Program-made: the position numbers and the translations under genes
Shown: piece by piece, positions 57,971-64,000 of the stretch
Position numbering within the stretch: the first letter of the stretch is position 1
How the letters are laid out: the number at the start of each line of letters is the position of its first letter
Source of the DNA: Akebia trifoliata
Lineage: Eukaryota > Streptophyta > Magnoliopsida > Ranunculales > Lardizabalaceae
Length of the DNA stretch: 64,000 nucleotides
Reading direction: 5' to 3'
NCBI GenBank assembly: GCA_017979445.1
Contig: CM030713.1
Coordinates: 28,563,934-28,627,933, forward strand
The notes under the pieces: model-generated
The model's input: the letters and a program-made list of their open reading frames with translations, nothing else
The model's database searches: none
Told to the model about the DNA's origin: nothing

Positions 57971-58809
57971 CGAAAAGAGGCATAAAATAGGGTAAGATCT
58001 TAAAAGAATCTTCGTTTTCACATGATTTTCTAACTTTAAGAATCCTAAAAGAAAGAAAAAATTGGTTATAAGAAAGGGATGTCAAATTAATTTGTTGGTC
58101 AATTAATTTTAGTCAAGAATAATTATTGACAAGTTCTATATTTTGAAAAAATAAAAAGATTACTTCTATGGATTTGTTCAAATCTCAACCATACAATGAA
58201 CCTTAGCATTGAATAAGTCTTGGCTCCTAGAAAAAAAAAATTGGATCGTTTCTTATGACTTTGTTCACATCATGATGATACTATTATCGACCTTGACTAA
58301 TCTTTACATTTAGAAAATTTTTATGGAAGATCAATTTATATTTGAGTTGAGTTTGGATAGAATTTATGAATTAGTTAAGAGTGATTGTTTAATGGTCTAC
58401 AACACCTTTTCTCTCTAGTCCTCTGTAATGCGATTGGATGGTTGGAAAATCGTCATGTCAATGAGATTGTTAAAATCCATTGTTTGAATTTAGTAGTATA
58501 TATAATGACCGTTCATTTTAAAAGTCTTGGATTTGGTTAAAAACTTTTTTTTTCAACAGTTTTTTAATTAAAATTCGGGCATGAAATAGAAGCTTGTGTT
58601 GTTATTTTTGTTAAATGTGAGCCACTCTCTCTTATAAAGAGAGTGTTACATGGAGTTTCACGAAAAATGTACTACAAAGGATCTTATCCTTGTCTAATAA
58701 AGGTGTTTTTGTTTTTTTGCCAAGCAGATAAGTTAATGATTGGTAAGTGAATGATGAAAAAGCTTTGCAACAGGATCTAATACAAGTATCTTTACAACTT
58801 GTATTATTG

Positions 58810-59113
58810 GTACTTACAAGCTTTAACCAACATAGGCATATGGCACTTTCAACTAAGACAAGTGATTGATTTAGAACAGGTAAACAAGTTACTAAAACTG
58901 AATGACTAAATATTAGGAGGGTTTCAGGGCTAAGAGGAACGAGTTAGTGATTAGTAATTAGATGGTGATGGAGGGTTTTGAATCCCAAGTTATGGCATCA
59001 ACACTCACAAACTTTAACCAATATAGCAAATTGACACAATCAACTAAGACAAGAAATTGATTAAGAAATAGCAAAATGTAACTACAAGGTAATACCTAAA
59101 CATTGGGAGGATT
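58810..59113. repeat. Degenerate tandem duplication
   Basis: Units at 58810-58932 and 58992-59113 (spacing 182 bp) share AC(A/T)T(A/T)CAA(A/G)CTTTAACCAA, TCAACTAAGACAAG, ATTGATTTAGAA-like text, and end TTGGGAGGATTTCTGAGCTA / TTAGGAGGGTTTCAGGGCTA. A further piece occurs near 21720. Confidence 0.6.
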
Positions 59114-61236
59114 TCTGAGCTACTATGAAAATGAGAATGATGTAAACAATTGTGCGACATGTTATTTGATAAAGACTTTTTACCATGCATTAACAAAAAT
59201 TCCTCTTTACAATTTGAGTTTTTTGTGTGGAAATTTTGAATTATGGTCCAAATAAAGATGTTCTTCCATCCAATTGGATTTCCTTCTTGACTTAGGTAAG
59301 ATCTAATGGGAACCCAAATTGATAAGTCAAGTAAACATGGTTCAAGTAGTCTTAAACAAAGAAGTTTGTGCGCATTTTTTCGTTCTTTCTGGGAGATTTG
59401 TTTATGACCAAGTCCTATATTTAATTTGGCTTATGTTGGTCCTTCCAATAGGCCCTAACCCATTTTTGTAGTTGAATTGATAGAAACCCACACCAATGAA
59501 CTACATTATTAACTTCCATAGGTAGGGCCATGGATTCTAAGAAGACCCCAAAAAGTTTTAATGGATATTTAGAAACTAGTGGTACAGATTCATTTTCCGC
59601 TCTTGAGTTACATTCATTCGTTTTCGAAGGGAATGTGAATTACTTGGAAAAATGAATTCCATCCACCTAAGAAAATATCAAAAAGATGGTTGGTTTTTAG
59701 TTTTGGGGGTGAGGGTAATCACGTGAGAATAACAATAGGAGGTGGGAAAAACATTTTCCCTCCCGAGGCAGAAAATTGCTTTGGGTGGGGGAAAATGCAT
59801 AAACATACATTTGAAAATCACTTTTCTAGGAAAAATTATTTCTATGCGCAATCATAAAGATCCTTGGGAAAAGGTGCAACAAATATCGTAACACCTTCCC
59901 TCACCCCACGCACACACACCACCAACCCTACCTAAGTGTGTCAAGTTGTTTTGCTTCAATCTAGCAAGAGTAAGCCCCCCAAAAGGGTGTGGAAACGTGT
60001 GAGGTCTCTTAGTGTATCATTGTGTTCAAATTTTTATATAGTAGGGAGTGTTTTAGCATCCTCCCTTGGTTGATAATATAGCAACATGGCCTTCGGGTCC
60101 TAATGTCTCATTCGACGAATCTTCAAGGCCATCAACAATCCATTCTCAAAATGATATTGTTATTGCATGTGATGAATCTGGCACAAAAGAAACCCACAAT
60201 CGCACATGGATGAGCAAGTACAATACATATACCACGAGCTTGGATCACTAGATATAAAGATAGATCCAATGAATCATCAAGAAACATTGAATCAAGAAAA
60301 CACAAGACTTACTTGGTTTGACTAAAATGTTACAACTCTAGAGAATGATTGCAGCCCTAATTTATATCCCATGTGACCCAACATGTTGAGTACTTGAGAA
60401 ACACTATTACCCACCCAAACCTTAATTCAATACATCTAACCCAACATATACATCTTAAGGCCAACCGTTTAAGACTTTCTTCTTTGAGAGGATACTGTCA
60501 AATGTTTGGTTGACTTAATGGATTCCTAACTTAAAAATGAAATTTATTCTTATATTGCAACAACCCATATTTCACCTTGTCACATTGAACAACCATAATT
60601 GTACAATGGTAGTTAGGCTCTTGTGTTTTATGCCTACTTCTCCTACCAACACTCAGTTTTTTTTTTCCCTTATTTTTTCGTTTGGTGGACAAAAGAGACA
60701 AAGAAGAATCCATTTGTAAGGACGGTCGTACGTGGACAAAACACTCTTACCGGCCAACCCTTACTAATATATAACATTATCTCAGACAGCATGGATCGGG
60801 TTTTGGATTCTTCTTCAAATGGATCCATTTACAACAGTCCAATTCCAACAAGACCATTTTTGTCTTTGGTTAAGAATTGGAACCGTTGTTCATTTCTTAC
60901 ATCTATTTTGTTGTTGGGTTCGAAAATCAAATTTCCTTTAAGAAAATCTTGACTAATGGATTATGACCCAGTCTTCTTTATCTTTTGGACTAACATCCCA
61001 AAAAGATCACGTGGCACACTATCTCTTGTTGACTGACCCTACAAGTAAAACCCACCCTATAGTGGACCCCATACATCTTTACATGTATCATCTTGATTGG
61101 TGATTTCTTGTCGGATTCAAATTACAATTTGATTACTGACTTTAAAATAAAGAGACCAAAAAATTTAATGTAAATATTCTAACGTCCAAAGAAATTGTTT
61201 CCCGCATCCCCCAACAACTTATTATAATAAGGAATA

Positions 61237-61466
61237 GAGTTGTGATAAAATGACTTGCTTGGTGACATACTCAATTGTTTCATTGACGTGACAACTTTAG
61301 AATCATAGATCTTTTAATCTCGGGATACATGATTGGACTTCCCCATAAAAAAGTGTTTCTTGAGAGAGCCATGTATCCCAAGGTGGAAAGATCCACAGTT
61401 TCCAAACTTGTCTACGTCAGTGAGTCGATTGAGTATGTCATCTAGCGAGTCATTTTATCAGGACTC
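61237..61466. mobile_element. GAGTCGTG-family hairpin MITE, copy 15
   Basis: Starts GAGTTGTGATAAAATGACTTG and ends GAGTCATTTTATCAGGACTC. Flanks TAAGGAATA (61228-61236) and TAAAGAATA (61467-61475) match at 8 of 9. The arms pair through ATACTCAATTG...TTGACGTGACAA, and the core has AATCATAGATCTTTTAATCTC. It has the same extra loop (CCCCATAAAAAAGTG) as copy 3. Confidence 0.86.
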
Positions 61467-61470
61467 TAAA

Positions 61471-61651
61471 GAATAATGCAGAAGTGACCTCAAAATTGGA
61501 TCTCACATCTTACGCTTTGACGTGAAAGTGTATAGAAATCATAGATGCTTTTCCTCTAGATATAAGCGAGAAAGCATATATGGTTCATATCCACTTTTAC
61601 ATCAAGATGTGCGATATGAGATCCAATCTTGAGATTGCTTCAGCACGACTC
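61471..61651. mobile_element. GAGTCGTG-family hairpin MITE, copy 16
   Basis: Overlaps the duplication of copy 15. Right end TTGCTTCAGCACGACTC intact; left end GAATAATGCAGAAGTGACCTC mutated. AAATTGGATCTCACATCTTAC pairs with GATATGAGATCCAATCTT. The core has ATCATAGATGCTTTTCCTC and GAAAGCATATATGGTTC. Flanks match at 6 of 9. Confidence 0.78.
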
Positions 61652-61692
61652 TATACTAAAATATAAAAATATATATATAAATAATAAATAAA

Positions 61693-61828
61693 AAGTCGTG
61701 TTACAATGACATCCTGTTACACTTTCTACAACATTGTTTCTACAAAGAACCATCGATATTCCTTGGGTGTACAACACATCAACATAATGCTTGGGGCAGT
61801 GTTGTAGGAAATCAGTGTAGCATTAATC
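61693..61828. mobile_element. GAGTCGTG-family hairpin MITE, copy 17
   Basis: Starts AAGTCGTGTTACAATGACATC; right arm ATCAGTGTAGCATTAATC. ACACTTTCTACAACATTG pairs with CAGTGTTGTAGG. The core is short (AACCATCGATATTCCTTGG). Its arms resemble those of copy 13. Confidence 0.65.
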
Positions 61829-62164
61829 AAGAAAAAAAATACTTCCACCAGAGTAGCTAGCATCCAATGGAAGTGCTTCTATGCCCAAACAAGGCCTTAA
61901 TGTGCAAAACCCTAGTACCCCTCCAATATCCAGGACAGGGAGGACCTTATTACCATTAAAACTCATCTGTGATCCTCCAAAATGAAAGATTTTGTGCAGG
62001 CCAGAGCACTGTTTTGGTCATAAAAGACATTTGAATCGTCCAAACTTTAGGGAATTTCAGTTCAAACCACAACCCAGTCACTCAATCTCTCTTATTAATA
62101 TTCTCCCATCCTCCAAGAGCCTTCCCAAACCCATTTAAAACCCCTCTGCCACCCTTCTCTCGAC

Positions 62165-62168
<4 letters not shown>

Positions 62169-62220
<52 letters not shown>
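62169..62220. repeat. (CT)n tract in the MATE 5' leader
   Basis: About 26 CT units ending 19 bp before the start codon, preceded by CATTTAAAACCCC near 62131, which may be a TATA-like element. CT-rich leaders are common in plant genes. Confidence 0.85.
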
Positions 62221-62224
<4 letters not shown>

Positions 62225-62239
62225 TACACACACACAACC

Positions 62240-63820
62240 ATGTGTAGGCAAAATTTCTCTTGTAAATGCAATTCAGACCAACCTTACTTAACATCAATTA
62301 AAGACCAAGAACCCGACATTTTCACTCCTTTGATTCCAAAAAAAACATCACCTCAACAACAACAACAACTAATACAAAACCAACAAACCAAGAACCCCAA
62401 CAAAACCCATCTCTCTCTATCTATCACAGAAGCCAAATCAATAGCAAGCATAGCTCTCCCGATGGTCCTCACAGGGCTCTTACTCTATTCTCGTTCTATG
62501 GTCTCAATGCTCTTCCTTGGTCACCTCGGTGAGCTTTCTTTAGCTGGTGGTGCACTCGCTCTTGGCTTCGCCAATATTACCGGTTACTCTATACTATCCG
62601 GCCTTGCTATGGGTATGGAACCCTTATGCGGTCAAGCATTTGGCGCCAGAAAACACAGCCTTCTTGGTCTCTCTTTGCAAAGAACAATACTTTTGCTTCT
62701 TTGTACTTCAATCCCCATTTCTTTGTTATGGATCAACATGAAGAGAATATTAATTTTTTGTGGCCAAGACGAGGATATAGCGAAAGAAGCACAAATATAC
62801 ATTCTCTACTCTCTTCCCGACCTCTTCATGCAATCTTTGCTACACCCATTACGAATCTATCTTCGAACACAATCAATTACTCTGCCTCTAACTTATTGTG
62901 CTGTTCTTGCTATCCTTCTCCACATACCCATTAATTATCTCCTTGTTTCGGTGCTCAATCTTGGAATTAAAGGCGTTTCTTTAAGTGGCGTTTGGTCTAA
63001 TTTCAACTTGGTTGGTTCTTTGATATTATATGTTTATATCTCTGGTGTTTATAAGAAAACATGGGGAGGTATTTCTATGGAGTGCTTAAAGGGATGGAAA
63101 TCTCTCTTGAATTTAGCCATCCCAAGTTGCATTTCTGTCTGTTTGGAATGGTGGTGGTATGAAATCATGATTTTGCTTTGTGGGTTGTTGTTAAATCCTA
63201 GAGCAACAGTTGCTTCAATGGGAATTTTAATTCAAACCACATCTTTTATCTACATTTTCCCATCTTCTTTAAGCTTCGGTGTATCAACAAGAGTCAGTAA
63301 TGAATTGGGTGCAAATCAACCATCGAAAGCTAGACTTGCAACGATCGTAGGCATTTGTTTTAGCTTTGTGTTGGGTATTACAGCTTTAATTTTTTCTATA
63401 ATGGTGAGGAGAGTATGGGCAAGTATGTTCACCCAAGACAATGAGATTATCACATTGACATCACTTGTTTTGCCGATAATCGGACTATGTGAGCTCGGAA
63501 ATTGCCCACAAACAACAGGTTGTGGAGTCCTAAGAGGGACTGCTAGGCCTAGAATTGGAGCTAATATCAATTTGGGTTCATTTTATTTGATTGGAATGCC
63601 AGTATCTGTGGGTTTAAGCTTCATTGCTGGGTTCGATTTCAAAGGCCTATGGTTCGGGATGTTGGCAGCACAGGGTTCGTGTTTGGTGTTGATGTTGTTT
63701 GTTTTGGTTCGGACCGATTGGGTTCGTGAAGCCCAGAGAGCTAAGGAGCTGACTGGAGCTGTAGTTGTTAATGAGAGAGAAGAAGAGGTGATATTAAAGG
63801 ACGAGATTGAAGGATTCTGA
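62240..63820 (+). CDS. MATE/DETOXIFICATION transporter (DTX48-56 clade)
   Basis: Intronless gene for a 526-residue multidrug and toxic compound extrusion protein, a cation-coupled antiporter with about 12 membrane segments and two MatE halves (residues about 70-230 and 285-455). Clade-typical texts are MVLTGLLLYSRSMVSMLFLGHLGELSLAGGALALGFANITGYS, LAMGMEPLCGQAFGA, CLEWWWYEIMILLCGLL, FPSSLSFGVSTRVSNELGA and ELGNCPQTTGCGVLRGTARP. No introns and a Cys-rich MC start (MCRQNFSCKCNSDQP) also fit Arabidopsis DTX48-DTX56, whose members affect hormone-linked growth, iron or senescence and often sit in endomembranes. A Q-rich linker (residues 38-52) precedes the first helix. The start is the first ATG after the leader, in good context (ACCATG). 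The reading frame is intact. The exact paralogue and substrate cannot be told. Confidence 0.93.
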   Translation: MCRQNFSCKCNSDQPYLTSIKDQEPDIFTPLIPKKTSPQQQQQLIQNQQTKNPNKTHLSLSITEAKSIASIALPMVLTGLLLYSRSMVSMLFLGHLGELSLAGGALALGFANITGYSILSGLAMGMEPLCGQAFGARKHSLLGLSLQRTILLLLCTSIPISLLWINMKRILIFCGQDEDIAKEAQIYILYSLPDLFMQSLLHPLRIYLRTQSITLPLTYCAVLAILLHIPINYLLVSVLNLGIKGVSLSGVWSNFNLVGSLILYVYISGVYKKTWGGISMECLKGWKSLLNLAIPSCISVCLEWWWYEIMILLCGLLLNPRATVASMGILIQTTSFIYIFPSSLSFGVSTRVSNELGANQPSKARLATIVGICFSFVLGITALIFSIMVRRVWASMFTQDNEIITLTSLVLPIIGLCELGNCPQTTGCGVLRGTARPRIGANINLGSFYLIGMPVSVGLSFIAGFDFKGLWFGMLAAQGSCLVLMLFVLVRTDWVREAQRAKELTGAVVVNEREEEVILKDEIEGF

Positions 63821-64000
63821 GAGTGTATGGGTTGACATTAAACTTGATCAACCACTTGTTTAATGATTTTTTTTTTCTTTTTAAATCAATTTTTTAATCT
63901 TTAAAGGAGTATGGTGTAGTTGTTGTTCTTGTTGTTGTCATACAGAATCAGGGGAGAGAGTTTTTTATTTTTAATTTTAATTTTTTTTTTAATAAGATAC

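Larger units (their letters stand above)
57086..61236. other. Intergenic desert upstream of the MATE gene
   Basis: No gene recognised over 4 kb. Frames 57469-57657, 57812-58021 (-), 60066-60251 and 60531-60952 show no family signature. The region holds a promoter-like patch at 57.70-57.97 kb and a degenerate tandem duplication at 58.81-59.11 kb. Confidence 0.5.

Noticed and set aside
60066..60952. Small frames of 60-109 aa upstream of the MATE gene
   Set aside because: They overlap on both strands, lack motifs and have no splice partners.
17062..62220. CRISPR-like or regulatory reading of simple repeats
   Set aside because: GA, CT, TA and TG runs are ordinary plant microsatellites; there are no direct repeats with unique spacers.

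Overview
The window looks like nuclear DNA of a dicotyledonous plant. It is AT-rich, its genes have short exons with GT-AG introns, it carries plant-specific families (AP2/ERF, class III peroxidase, RS-type SR protein, MATE/DTX), and transposon remnants are dense. I cannot name the species. About a fifth is genic; most of the rest is recognisable or probable transposon debris.

Layout. 1-7260: a minus-strand Ty3/Gypsy-like LTR element with two related LTRs (the left one cut by the window edge), PBS, polypurine tract, a degenerate gag and only a scrap of pol. It sits inside the 3' end of a LINE (7261-8159, + strand, poly-A tail). The LINE itself borders a broken fragment of an SDA1 gene (8369-9104). 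9.1-18 kb: no intact gene; hairpin elements, a promoter-like island (13.98-14.64 kb) and a 2.4-kb element bounded by short inverted repeats. 18.2-19.1 kb: intronless AP2/ERF transcription factor. 22.8-24.5 kb: class III peroxidase, three exons, closest to Arabidopsis peroxidase 66. 26.7-33.6 kb: SR splicing factor of the RS31/RS40/RS41 type, with a 5'UTR intron and five further introns. 39.2-42.1 kb: armadillo-repeat protein whose CDS is one exon behind 5'UTR introns. 42.6-45.5 kb: a three-LTR TRIM-like element and a probable solo LTR. 46.8-50.4 kb: PEX11 (C/D/E type), seven coding exons. 50.5-61.8 kb: a MITE-rich desert. 62.2-63.8 kb: intronless MATE transporter of the DTX48-56 clade.

The genes are unrelated housekeeping or stress genes and do not form a pathway. 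The strongest non-genic signal is a family of about 17 hairpin elements scattered through the window. They share a tip close to GAGTCGTG and a loop-proximal stem close to AATCATAGATCTTTTTC / GAAAAAGATCTATGGTT, while the arms between differ from copy to copy. Four copies have perfect 9-bp target-site duplications and three more have 8 of 9, which points to Mutator-type (MULE) mobilisation. Several lie next to gene promoters or 3' ends. All boundaries were read by eye; no database search was possible.
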